This document shows, piece after piece, positions 12,304-18,963 of a stretch of 64,000 nt of DNA. The DNA is from CAVSJO01 sp963728445. Lineage in GTDB: Bacteria > Gemmatimonadota > Gemmatimonadetes > Longimicrobiales > RSA9. The translations under genes and the position numbers were made by a program. The notes beneath the pieces are model-generated. The model ran no database searches. It saw only the letters and a program-made list of their open reading frames with translations, and had not been told where the DNA came from. The stretch covers positions 124,001-188,000 of the forward strand of contig CAVSJO010000004.1 of the NCBI GenBank assembly GCA_963728445.1. The letters are read 5' to 3'. Position 1 is the stretch's first letter; each line of letters starts with the position of its first letter.

Positions 12304-13602
12304 CTAGCCCGCGGCCGCGGCGGCCTCGGGGGCCGGCCGCAGGAGCGCGAGGTAGTCCTCACGGAATTTCGCGATCGAGCTGTTCACGGGCGCCGCCGCC
12401 GAGTCGCTCAGGACGCAGATGGTGGTGCCCGTCATGTTCTTCCCCATTTCGAGGAGGAGGTCCAGGTCCTCCTCGGTGCCCATGCCGTTCTCGATCCGGC
12501 GCAGCACCTTCGCCATCCACGCCGTTCCCTCCCGGCACGGAGTGCACTGGCCGCACGACTCGTGGGCGTAGAAGTCCACCATGCGGCGGACCTGCTTGAC
12601 GATGTCGGTGCGGTCGTCCATCACCATGATCGACGCGGTGCCGAGCATGCTTCCGGCCTTCGCGACGGACTCGTAGTCCAGGGCGATGTCGATCTCGTCG
12701 GCGGACAGGATCGGCACCGAGCTGCCGCCCGGGATCACCGCCTTGAGCGTCCGCCCGTCCCGGATTCCGCCGCACACGTCGTAGATGAACTCCTTCAGAT
12801 TGAAGCCCAGGGGGAACTCGTAGTTGCCCCTGCGCACGACGTGGCCGGAGACGTTGAACAGCTTCGTGCCCGGGCTCTTCTCCGTCCCCCACTGCCGGTA
12901 CCAGTCGGCACCGTTCGTCACGATGTGGGGCACGGCGCACAGCGTCTCGACGTTGTTGATCGTGGTGGGCATGCCGAACGCACCCACGGCGGCCGGGAAC
13001 GGCGGCTTCACCCGCGGCTGGCCGCGCCGGCCCTCCAGCGAGTTCATGAGCCCCGTCTCCTCGCCGCAGATGTAGGCGCCGGCGCCGAGGTGGAGCGTGA
13101 CGTCGACGTCGACGCCCGAGCCAAGGATGTCCTTCCCTGCCAGGCCCGCGGCGTACGCCTCCTCGATGGCCCGGCCCAGGATCTGGGCCGGCTCGAAGAA
13201 CTCGCCGCGGATGTAGATGTAGACGTTCTCGGCCCGGATGGCGTAGGCGCCGATGAGGGCGCCCTCGATGAGCTGGTGGGGCGTCCAGCGGCACAGCTCC
13301 CGGTCCTTGAACGCGCCGGGCTCCGACTCGTCGGCGTTGATGAGCAGGTAGTGGGGCTTCGACTTCTCCTTCGGCATGAAGCTCCACTTCACGCCCGTCG
13401 GGAAGCCCGCCCCGCCGCGCCCCCGAAGGCCGCTGGCCTTCACGGTCTCGACGACGTCGGCGCGATCGGTCCCGAGCGCCTTCTTCAGGGCTTCGTAGCC
13501 GTGATACTTCGTTCGCCAGCCCTCGAGGGTTCGGGCCGCGGGGTCGCCGAAACCCGCGCTCAGGACGCGGGTCTCCTTCTCGTGTCGGAACGGGTACGCC
13601 AT
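12304..13602 (-). CDS. nuoF: NADH-quinone oxidoreductase subunit F
   Basis: NuoF is the NADH-oxidising flavoprotein at the tip of complex I. The 432-residue product contains the FMN/NADH loop GLRGRGGAGFPTG, the second nucleotide motif GAGAYICGEETGL, and the N3 [4Fe-4S] ligands ESCGQCTPCREG, with a fourth Cys in TICVLSDSAA. Length and order of domains are standard. The ATG at 13602 follows the nuoE TAG without a gap (TAGATG), showing coupling. Confidence 0.97.
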   Translation of the reverse strand: MAYPFRHEKETRVLSAGFGDPAARTLEGWRTKYHGYEALKKALGTDRADVVETVKASGLRGRGGAGFPTGVKWSFMPKEKSKPHYLLINADESEPGAFKDRELCRWTPHQLIEGALIGAYAIRAENVYIYIRGEFFEPAQILGRAIEEAYAAGLAGKDILGSGVDVDVTLHLGAGAYICGEETGLMNSLEGRRGQPRVKPPFPAAVGAFGMPTTINNVETLCAVPHIVTNGADWYRQWGTEKSPGTKLFNVSGHVVRRGNYEFPLGFNLKEFIYDVCGGIRDGRTLKAVIPGGSSVPILSADEIDIALDYESVAKAGSMLGTASIMVMDDRTDIVKQVRRMVDFYAHESCGQCTPCREGTAWMAKVLRRIENGMGTEEDLDLLLEMGKNMTGTTICVLSDSAAAPVNSSIAKFREDYLALLRPAPEAAAAAG

Positions 13603-14592
13603 CTAGCTGCTCCGCTCGCCGTTGTCGCCGTCGCCAGGGTCGCCCGCGCCGGGCCGGTGCGGACGCTCGTTCGGGCTCGCCTCGCCGCCCGCAGGGCCCG
13701 CCTCCTTCGCGCCGCCGGGCGTCGGCGGCACGGCCGCGGAGCCGCGGTCGACGTGCTGCCGACGACCGGCCGGAACCTCGCGGTCCTGCTCGGGAGAAGC
13801 GGTGCCCTCTGCCCGGTCGGCGTCGGGCGACGGCGTCTGGCCGGCCTTCGCCGCCTTTCCGCTCGACCCGACGCGGGTGCCGACGCTGCGGAGGGCCGAG
13901 TCCAGCGGCGGCGGCGGCGCGGCGCCGCCGCCCGACGCCTCGCTCCGCAGCCGGTCCAGGACCGCGGGCACGTCCCCGGTGCCGACGTTCTCGAAGTAGC
14001 GGTCGTTGATCTGGACCGCGGTGGGAAAGCCGCACGCGCCCAGGCACTCGGCCTCCATGACCGTGAACAGTCCGTCCTCCGAGGTCTCGCCTGCGTCGGT
14101 GCCCGTGTGCTCGAGGAACGCCTCGAAGACCTCGTCGCCGCCGCACAGGTTGCACGCCACGTTCGTGCACACCTGCACCATGAAGCGCCCGACCGGACGC
14201 TTGTTGTACATGGTGTAGAACGTGGCCACGCCCCGCACGTAGGCGTGGGAGAGGCCGAGCACGTCGGCCACCCGGGCCAGCGCCTCCGGCGAGAGATAGC
14301 CGCGGATCTGCTGGGCCAGGTTCAGCACGGGCAGGAGCGCACCCTGCCGGTCCGGATAGCGGGCGAGGATCTTCTCGAGGCGCTCCTGATACGGGCCCTC
14401 GAAGAGGGGGGCGTCGGGATCGCGGACGGGGAGCTGGTACGGATAGGCGTTCACGCCTCCGCCCGAGCCGCCGTCCAGCGGGCGGCCGCCGAAGTAGTCG
14501 CTGCCCCGCACGTCGGCCTCGGACAGGCTGCCGTACTCGCCCGTCTCGCCGGCGAACCCCGGGTTACTCGTGAGCGGCGTCTTCTCGCTCAT
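13603..14592 (-). CDS. nuoE: NADH-quinone oxidoreductase subunit E with long disordered C-terminal tail
   Basis: NuoE is the thioredoxin-like [2Fe-2S] subunit (cluster N1a) that pairs with NuoF. The core spans about residues 60-215, with ligands in VCTNVACNLCGG and AECLGACGFP. At 329 residues the protein is nearly twice the usual 160-180. About 55 residues precede the core and some 110 follow it. The tail is low-complexity (Pro, Gly, Ala, Asp and Glu rich, including GGGAAPPPPL) and looks disordered. The start ATG at 14592 overlaps the nuoD stop (ATGA); the longer open frame upstream is antisense-like shadow of nuoD and was rejected. Confidence 0.94.
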   Translation of the reverse strand: MSEKTPLTSNPGFAGETGEYGSLSEADVRGSDYFGGRPLDGGSGGGVNAYPYQLPVRDPDAPLFEGPYQERLEKILARYPDRQGALLPVLNLAQQIRGYLSPEALARVADVLGLSHAYVRGVATFYTMYNKRPVGRFMVQVCTNVACNLCGGDEVFEAFLEHTGTDAGETSEDGLFTVMEAECLGACGFPTAVQINDRYFENVGTGDVPAVLDRLRSEASGGGAAPPPPLDSALRSVGTRVGSSGKAAKAGQTPSPDADRAEGTASPEQDREVPAGRRQHVDRGSAAVPPTPGGAKEAGPAGGEASPNERPHRPGAGDPGDGDNGERSS

Positions 14593-15863
14593 CGATCGAT
14601 CTCCCCCAGGACGATGTCGAGGCTGGCGTTCACGGCGATGACGTCGGTGAGGAGGTGTCCCTGAACCATCTCGGGCAGCGCGGAGAGGTTCACGAAGCTG
14701 GGACCCCGGACCCGCCAGCGGACCGGCTTCGAGCCGCCGTCGCTGACCACGTACATGCCCAGCTCGCCCTTCGAGCTCTCCACGCCGAACCAGGACTCGC
14801 CGGGCGGCACCTTCACCCCCTGCATGACGAGCTTGAAGTGGTGGATCATGGAGGCCATGTCGGTCATGGCGTCCGTCTTCGACGGCAGGATCACCCGGGG
14901 ATCGTCCACGTTGATGGGACCGTCGGGAAGCCGGTCGATGCACTGCTGCAGGATGCGCAGGCTCTGCTGCATCTCCTCCATGCGGACCAGGTAGCGGTCG
15001 TAGCAGTCGCCGTGCTCGCCCACGACCACGTCGAAGTCGTAGGTCTCGTAGTCGTAGTACGGCCGATCCTTCCGGACGTCGTAGTCGAGCCCGGACGCCC
15101 GCAGGTTCGGACCCGTGAGCCCGAGATCCACCGCCTCCTCGGCGCTGATGATGCCCACGTCCCGGTTCCGGCCCACCCACAGGTTGTTCGCTGTCAGCAG
15201 CGTGTCGACCTCGTCGAGCGTGTTCGGCACCGTGTCGATGAAGTGCTGCAGCTCTTCGATCCAGCCCTCCGGCAGGTCGGCCATCATCCCGCCGACGCGC
15301 GTCGAGGACGTCGTGATGCGGGCGCCGGTGAACTTCTCGTGGAGCGTGTAGATCCGCTCCCGCTCCTGGAAGGTGTAGAGGAAGACCGTGAAGGCCCCGA
15401 TGTCGATGCCCGTCGTGCCGATCCACAGCAGATGGCTGAAGATCCGGTCCAGCTCCATGCAGATGACGCGGACCACCTTGCAGCGCTCGGTGATCTCGAT
15501 CCCCATCAGCTTCTCGACCGCGGCGACGTACGCCACGTTGTAGATCAGCGGGGCCAGGTAGTCCATCCGGTCCGTCAGCGGGACGATCTGGTTCCAGCTG
15601 CGGTACTCGCCGAGCTTCTCGAAGCTCGAGTGCAGGTAGCCGATGTGGGGGATGCAGCGGACGACCGTCTCGCCGTCCAGCTCCAGCACGAGGCGCAGCA
15701 CGCCGTGGGTCGCGGGGTGCTGCGGCCCGATGTTGAGCAGCATGTGCTCACCCTCGAGCTCCGGCTCGATGCCCGCCGGCAGCACCGGCACGCCCGCCGG
15801 GCGCCCGTCGATCCCCATCTCGGGGTTGCGCGATACCGTGTACTCGACCGTTCGCCTGCTCAC
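14589..15863 (-). CDS. nuoD: NADH-quinone oxidoreductase subunit D
   Basis: NuoD is the 49-kDa-type subunit that forms the quinone site together with NuoB. The 424-residue product has MLLNIGPQHPATHGVLRLVL (quinone-site His), RMEEMQQSLRILQQCID and GELGMYVVSDGGSKPVRWRV, all family signatures. It lacks the [NiFe] ligand cysteines of the related hydrogenases, as expected. NuoC and NuoD are separate genes here, unlike the fused E. coli form. Four-base overlaps link it to nuoC upstream and nuoE downstream. Confidence 0.97.
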   Translation of the reverse strand: MSRRTVEYTVSRNPEMGIDGRPAGVPVLPAGIEPELEGEHMLLNIGPQHPATHGVLRLVLELDGETVVRCIPHIGYLHSSFEKLGEYRSWNQIVPLTDRMDYLAPLIYNVAYVAAVEKLMGIEITERCKVVRVICMELDRIFSHLLWIGTTGIDIGAFTVFLYTFQERERIYTLHEKFTGARITTSSTRVGGMMADLPEGWIEELQHFIDTVPNTLDEVDTLLTANNLWVGRNRDVGIISAEEAVDLGLTGPNLRASGLDYDVRKDRPYYDYETYDFDVVVGEHGDCYDRYLVRMEEMQQSLRILQQCIDRLPDGPINVDDPRVILPSKTDAMTDMASMIHHFKLVMQGVKVPPGESWFGVESSKGELGMYVVSDGGSKPVRWRVRGPSFVNLSALPEMVQGHLLTDVIAVNASLDIVLGEIDR

Positions 15864-16612
15864 GCCGTCTCCTCGTCGTCCGTACCGGGCGCGGGTCCGG
15901 CGGTCGCGGGCGCGTCGACGCCCGTCGCCGGCGGCTCGGTCCCCGGCGTCTCCGCCGACCGCGCGTCCCCGTGCACCTCGCCCACCTTCAGCTCGTCGGG
16001 GGTGTAGAAGTCGGCCACGTCCAACGACAGCGCCCGGCGCGTCTGCTCCGCCCGCGTGAAGCGACCCCGCAGCGGGAAGTCCTTCCTCAGCGGATGGCCC
16101 TCGGAGTAGTTCTCCGGCATCAGGATCCGACGCAGGTCCGGATGGTCCCGGAACTGGACGCCGAACATGTCGTAGGCCTCCCGCTCGAGCCAGTTGGCGG
16201 CACGCCAGACCGGGACCGCCGAATCCACTTCGAGGCGGTCCAGCGGCAGCTCGACCTTCAGCCGCAGCTGGCGCCGGTTCGGGATCGACCAGAGCTCGTA
16301 GGCGACCTGCAGCGGCCGCCCACCGCCCCAGTCGACGGCCGTGAGGTCCTTCAGCAGGTCATAGCGCTGCCCCTCGTCCTCCTTGAGCCAGCGCAGGATC
16401 TCCCTCAGACGCTCGGCGGCGACGAACACGACGTGCTCGTCGCCGGCCTGGATCTCGTGGTGGAGGATCGCGTCCCCGAACCGGTCCCGCAGCGCCGCCA
16501 CGGTCGGGTGATCGGCGTCCTCCGCCGGCGCCCCGCCCGCGGCCGTCGGAGCGTCCGTGTCCGCCGGCCCCGCGTCCAGTCCGCTCAGCCCTTCCTCGAA
16601 CCGGTCCGCCAT
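15860..16612 (-). CDS. nuoC: NADH-quinone oxidoreductase subunit C
   Basis: NuoC is the 30-kDa-type peripheral-arm subunit. The family signature is clear near residues 150-200: ANWLEREAYDMFGVQFRDHP, then LRRILMPENYSEGHPLRKDFP. The 250-residue product has a hydrophilic N-terminal extension of about 35 residues. It also has a Pro/Ala/Thr-rich C-terminal tail of about 40 residues beyond the core, a feature shared with NuoE in this operon. It begins one base after the nuoB stop. Confidence 0.95.
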   Translation of the reverse strand: MADRFEEGLSGLDAGPADTDAPTAAGGAPAEDADHPTVAALRDRFGDAILHHEIQAGDEHVVFVAAERLREILRWLKEDEGQRYDLLKDLTAVDWGGGRPLQVAYELWSIPNRRQLRLKVELPLDRLEVDSAVPVWRAANWLEREAYDMFGVQFRDHPDLRRILMPENYSEGHPLRKDFPLRGRFTRAEQTRRALSLDVADFYTPDELKVGEVHGDARSAETPGTEPPATGVDAPATAGPAPGTDDEETA

Positions 16613-16613
16613 G

Positions 16614-17285
16614 CTACGGCCGACGGTCCGAGGGACGCTGCAGGGCGCGCGTCGAGACCAGCCCGCTCACCCGGTTCTGCGTCGTCGAGTTCCCGAACGG
16701 ACCTGCGATCGCCTCGATCGTGGCCGGATCCAGGTTCGCCACTCCCGTCCTGCCCGGATCCTCCTCCCGGAGCGTCTCGTTCGCCAGCGTCTCGCCCTTG
16801 ATCTTCTCCTGCAGCATCAGAATGCCGTAGATGAGCCCTTCCGGACGCGGCGGACAGCCCGGAACGTAGATGTCCACCGGGATGATCGTGTCGATGCCCT
16901 GCACCATCGAGTAGACGTCGAAGACGCCGCCCGAGGACGCGCACGCGCCCATCGAGATGCACCATTTCGGCTGCGGCATCTGGTCCCAGATCTTCCGCAG
17001 CACCGGAGCCATCTTGTACGAGACCCGCCCGGCGCAGATCAGCATGTCCGCCTGGCGAGGCGAGAACGACATCCGCTCCATGCCGAAGCGCGCCAGGTCG
17101 TACTTCGTCGCCGCCGACGCCATCATCTCGATGGCGCAGCACGCAGTCCCGAACGGCATGGGCCACAGCGAGTTGCGCCGCGCCCAGTTCACCATGAAGT
17201 CCAGCTTCGTCGTCAGAAAGGACGGGCTCCCGTCCTTTTCGTGCTCGCTCAATATCCGCAGATCGCGGCGCCCCTCTAGTCCCAT
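16614..17285 (-). CDS. nuoB: NADH-quinone oxidoreductase subunit B
   Basis: NuoB holds cluster N2, which passes electrons to quinone. The N2 ligands are visible as tandem cysteines in FGTACCAIEMM, the Cys of CISMGACASSGG and the Cys of VPGCPPRPEG. I chose the ATG at 17285 (MGLEGRRDLRIL), giving 223 residues; it overlaps nuoA by 10 bp. Longer upstream frames only read through nuoA. The C-terminus extends about 50 residues beyond the conserved core. Confidence 0.96.
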   Translation of the reverse strand: MGLEGRRDLRILSEHEKDGSPSFLTTKLDFMVNWARRNSLWPMPFGTACCAIEMMASAATKYDLARFGMERMSFSPRQADMLICAGRVSYKMAPVLRKIWDQMPQPKWCISMGACASSGGVFDVYSMVQGIDTIIPVDIYVPGCPPRPEGLIYGILMLQEKIKGETLANETLREEDPGRTGVANLDPATIEAIAGPFGNSTTQNRVSGLVSTRALQRPSDRRP

Positions 17286-17632
17286 TGGAGCGCTCCTTTC
17301 TTCCAGACGTACACGAACCCAACCAGCAGAATTCCGATGAAGATCAGCATCTCCACGAACCCGAACACGCCGAGCTCGCGGAACGCGACGCCCCACGGAA
17401 TGAGGAAGACGGTCTCGAGGTCGAACACGATGAAGAGAAGCGCCACCAGGTAGAACTTCACGCTGAAGCGTTCGCGCGTGCTGCCCAGCGGAATCATGCC
17501 CGACTCGTACGGCGCCTGCTTCGCGGCGGTCGGCCGGAACGGGCTCACGAGGTGCGACACCACCACCATGAAGACGGCGTTCAGCACGGACACCGCCAGC
17601 AGGATCAGGATGGGGATGTAGGCCTGGAGCAT
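17276..17632 (-). CDS. nuoA: NADH-quinone oxidoreductase subunit A
   Basis: NuoA is the first gene of the operon, a 118-residue membrane-arm subunit with three helices. The conserved loop YESGMIPLGSTRERFSVKFY and the acidic helix LLFIVFDLETVFLIPW are diagnostic. A purine-rich AAAAGG lies a few bases before the ATG at 17632. Transcription probably starts about 40 bp upstream, from the sigma70-like promoter at 17677-17706. Confidence 0.97.
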   Translation of the reverse strand: MLQAYIPILILLAVSVLNAVFMVVVSHLVSPFRPTAAKQAPYESGMIPLGSTRERFSVKFYLVALLFIVFDLETVFLIPWGVAFRELGVFGFVEMLIFIGILLVGFVYVWKKGALQWD

Positions 17633-17676
17633 GCGCCTTTTATTGTGAATTCCTTCACTAGCTTACGGGCCCGGGC

Positions 17677-17706
17677 AGTTTAGCCGCCGGCGGCGCCGAG
17701 TGTCAA
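17677..17706 (-). promoter_or_regulatory. Predicted sigma70-type promoter of the nuo operon
   Basis: Read on the minus strand, a perfect -35 hexamer TTGACA (17701-17706) is followed by an 18-bp spacer and TAAACT (17677-17682). The implied start is near 17670, leaving a leader of about 38 nt before nuoA. It is back to back with a plus-strand promoter for dcd. The hexamers are seen directly; promoter activity is inferred. Confidence 0.6.
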
Positions 17707-17719
17707 GCGCCCGCCCGGG

Positions 17720-17749
17720 TTGCAGGGCCGTTCCGCGGGGACCTACATT
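17720..17749 (+). promoter_or_regulatory. Predicted sigma70-type promoter of dcd
   Basis: TTGCAG (17720-17725), an 18-bp spacer and TACATT (17744-17749) precede dcd, with an implied start near 17756 and a leader of about 54 nt. The -35 boxes of this and the divergent nuo promoter are only 13 bp apart, so polymerase binding at one could occlude the other. Confidence 0.45.
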
Positions 17750-17809
17750 GGCCGCCGTTTCATCCGTCCTCGCCATGCGCACGTACCCGATCGGGAGAGG
17801 CCCGTTCCG

Positions 17810-18364
17810 ATGTCGATCAAGAGCGATCGCTGGATCCGCAGGATGTCCGAGACCGAGGGAATGATCGAGCCGTTCGAGGGGGCCCAGGTGAGGGAGGGCG
17901 TGATCAGCTACGGCGTCTCCTCCTTCGGCTACGACGTGCGCGTGGCGGACGAGTTCAAGGTGTTCACGGACGTGCACAGCGTGCTCGTGGATCCGAAGGC
18001 GTTCGATCCGCGCAGCTTCGTGGACATCCAGGCGGACCACTGCATCATCCCGCCGCGCTCGTTCGCGCTGGCCCGGACGCTGGAATACTTCCGGGTCCCG
18101 AAGGACGTGCTGGTGGTGTGCGTCGGGAAGTCGACGTATGCGCGCTGCGGGATCATCGTGAACGTCACGCCCCTCGAGCCGGAGTGGCGGGGCTACCTCA
18201 CGCTGGAGATCTCGAACACGACACCGCTGCCGGCGAAGATCTACTCGAACGAAGGGCTGGCACAGCTGCTCTTCTTCCAGGGGGACGAGACGCCGGAGGT
18301 CACGTACGCGATGCGGAAGGGGAAGTATCAGGATCAGGTGGGGGTGACGCCGCCGAGGCTGTGA
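17810..18364 (+). CDS. dcd: dCTP deaminase
   Basis: Dcd converts dCTP to dUTP in the cytoplasm, feeding dTMP synthesis. The 184-residue product shows GVSSFGYDVRVA at the N-terminus and the catalytic block GKSTYARCGIIVNVTPLEP, followed by GYLTLEISNTT with the catalytic Glu. Length equals the family norm when the ATG at 17810 (MSIKSDRWIRRM) is used; an upstream ATG at 17720 would add 30 unlike residues and overlap the predicted promoter. The stop codon sits inside a 20-bp perfect palindrome (18361-18380). Confidence 0.95.
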   Translation: MSIKSDRWIRRMSETEGMIEPFEGAQVREGVISYGVSSFGYDVRVADEFKVFTDVHSVLVDPKAFDPRSFVDIQADHCIIPPRSFALARTLEYFRVPKDVLVVCVGKSTYARCGIIVNVTPLEPEWRGYLTLEISNTTPLPAKIYSNEGLAQLLFFQGDETPEVTYAMRKGKYQDQVGVTPPRL

Positions 18365-18380
18365 GCGCCCGGGCGCTCAC
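18361..18380. terminator. 20-bp perfect palindrome over the dcd stop codon
   Basis: GTGAGCGCCC followed directly by its reverse complement, spanning the TGA of dcd. It can fold as a 9-10 bp hairpin, or act as a dyad protein-binding site. There is no T-run, so intrinsic termination by this element alone is doubtful. It leads straight into the micro-hairpin array. Confidence 0.45.
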
Positions 18381-18397
18381 AGCCACGGCGGGGCACC

Positions 18398-18550
18398 GCG
18401 CCTGGCGGCGCGGGGCACGGCGCTGCGCGCCGGGCACCGGCCTGGGGCCGGGGCACCGCCTGCGGCGGGGGTTCCGCCCGTTGGGCGGGGGCGGCGCGGC
18501 TTTGCCGCGGCCGCGGGTGCCGCCTTCGGCGGGGGTTCCGCCTTCGGCGG
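18398..18550. repeat. Array of about eight tandem micro-hairpins
   Basis: The 195 bp between dcd and the DUF309 gene hold consecutive short stem-loops: 18398-18411, 18419-18431, 18439-18449, 18456-18468, 18474-18488, 18495-18509, 18520-18532 and 18538-18550. Each stem is 4-6 G/C pairs with a 3-4 nt loop; the last two are identical CCGCC-TTC-GGCGG units. Most units are separated by GGGCAC(C) or GGGTTCC, giving a period of about 18-22 bp. Because the stems are palindromic, both transcripts can fold. It may serve as a bidirectional terminator between the converging genes. No coding sense is apparent. Confidence 0.75.
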
Positions 18551-18559
18551 GGAGGGTGG

Positions 18560-18952
18560 TCAGGGGAGCTCGGGCTCGTCTCCGGCGTGCAGGTGTGGGT
18601 CCAGGGTGAGGTGGGGGGCTTCGATCTGCTGGGGGCGGTCGGCGTTGTCGGCGGCGGCGTGGAGGGAGGTTCGCAGGGCGGCTACGTCGATGCCGAGGTA
18701 GGCGGGGGCGTAGGGGCGCAGCGCGGCCTCGGCCTTGGCGGCCTGGGCGCGGATGCCGTGGGGGTTGCCGCGGCGGGCGTGGACCAGGCAGCTCGCGGAG
18801 AGGATCAGGCCGTGGTAGAACTCGCTCCGATTCTGCCGCCACGGGTCCTCCAGCACCTCGTGGCTCTCCCAGTAGTCTCCGCGGTTGAACAGCTCGACGA
18901 AGCGGACGAGGGCCGCGGGCCAGGTCGGGGCCGGTTCTTCGTTCTGCGCCAT
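18560..18952 (-). CDS. DUF309 domain protein
   Basis: A 130-residue soluble protein with the DUF309 (PF03745) signature near its N-terminus, FVELFNRGDYWESHEVLEDPWR, followed by FYHGLILSASCLVHARRGN and a helical remainder. Family members are small all-helical bacterial and archaeal proteins of unknown function. The conserved His and Glu of the WESHE segment are present. I start it at the ATG at 18952; an upstream frame to 19000 runs into the neighbouring gene. It sits 11 bp downstream of the outer-membrane protein gene, probably in the same transcript, and its mRNA would end in the micro-hairpin array. Confidence 0.85.
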   Translation of the reverse strand: MAQNEEPAPTWPAALVRFVELFNRGDYWESHEVLEDPWRQNRSEFYHGLILSASCLVHARRGNPHGIRAQAAKAEAALRPYAPAYLGIDVAALRTSLHAAADNADRPQQIEAPHLTLDPHLHAGDEPELP

Positions 18953-18963
18953 CGCGCCTCGCC

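Noticed and set aside
10759..14664. Long plus-strand frame of 1301 codons opposite nuoG, nuoF and nuoE
   Set aside because: Composition is a GC-skew artefact, and all five peripheral-arm motifs are on the minus strand.
18481..18560. Minus-strand coding of repeated PAEGGT peptides
   Set aside because: Reading comes only from the micro-hairpin array downstream of the DUF309 stop. There is no start, and it is not continuous with a known protein.
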